A stretch of 6,062 nucleotides of DNA, from assembly GCA_946886375.1 (NCBI GenBank), contig CAMPIL010000231.1, forward strand, positions 1 to 6,062, in the 5' to 3' direction. Origin of the DNA: an uncultured Phycisphaerales bacterium. GTDB taxonomy: Bacteria > Planctomycetota > Phycisphaerae > Phycisphaerales > SM1A02. Positions 6,062 to 6,062 of the stretch are shown here, one piece after another. Made by a program: the position numbers and the translations under genes. The notes below the pieces were generated by a model that was not told the origin of the DNA, made no database searches, and saw nothing but the letters and a program-made list of their open reading frames with translations. Numbering within the stretch: position 1 is the first letter of the stretch; each line of letters starts with the position of its first letter.

Positions 6062-6062
6062 G

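Overview
The window looks like a fragment of a GC-rich bacterial chromosome. Planctomycetota, or a relative in the PVC group, is the most likely source. This is inferred from a type IV prepilin-like protein of the kind common in those genomes (short basic leader, FTIVELL start, Y-x-D-D-x-x-G segment, C-terminal D-G-S motif), from a stacked pseudopilin gene, and from dispersed CCCTCTCC/GGGTGAGGGC intergenic repeats. No rRNA or marker gene is present, so the assignment is tentative.

Layout. (1) Positions 3-608, plus strand: the C-terminal 201 residues of a class I SAM-dependent methyltransferase cut by the window edge. (2) Positions 632-2931, minus strand: a probable two-gene unit in which an alkaline-phosphatase-superfamily-like protein (473 aa) is transcribed first, followed 71 bp later by a second class I methyltransferase. 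(3) Positions 2932-3265: a 334 bp divergent intergenic region with a candidate extended -10 promoter pointing right and a very strong Shine-Dalgarno sequence pointing left. (4) Positions 3266-4630, plus strand: an FkbM-family methyltransferase and an adenylylsulfate kinase (cysC), 30 bp apart and probably co-transcribed. (5) Positions 4631-4811: a convergent intergenic region with two inverted copies of a dispersed palindromic repeat. (6) Positions 4812-6062, minus strand: a prepilin-like protein and the C-terminus of an upstream pseudopilin-like protein, joined by a TGATG stop/start overlap.

Regions 1-4 read as part of a surface-glycan (exopolysaccharide, O-antigen or similar) modification locus. 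Three small-molecule or sugar methyltransferases, a hydrolase-like protein of a type found near glycan genes, and an enzyme making PAPS (the sulfate donor) together suggest a methylated and possibly sulfated glycan. No glycosyltransferase, sulfotransferase or ATP sulfurylase is in view, so this is inference. The pilin pair beyond the repeats appears to be a separate functional unit.

No clearly new system can be demonstrated from this window. The points most worth checking are: the apparent loss of the usual DHG metal motif in the hydrolase-like protein; a truncated zinc-ribbon-like mini-ORF (MITNCPRCGRDL) abutting the GTG start of the second methyltransferase, close to an 8-base G/C homopolymer; and a consensus ribosome binding site that drives a frame not matching the downstream gene.
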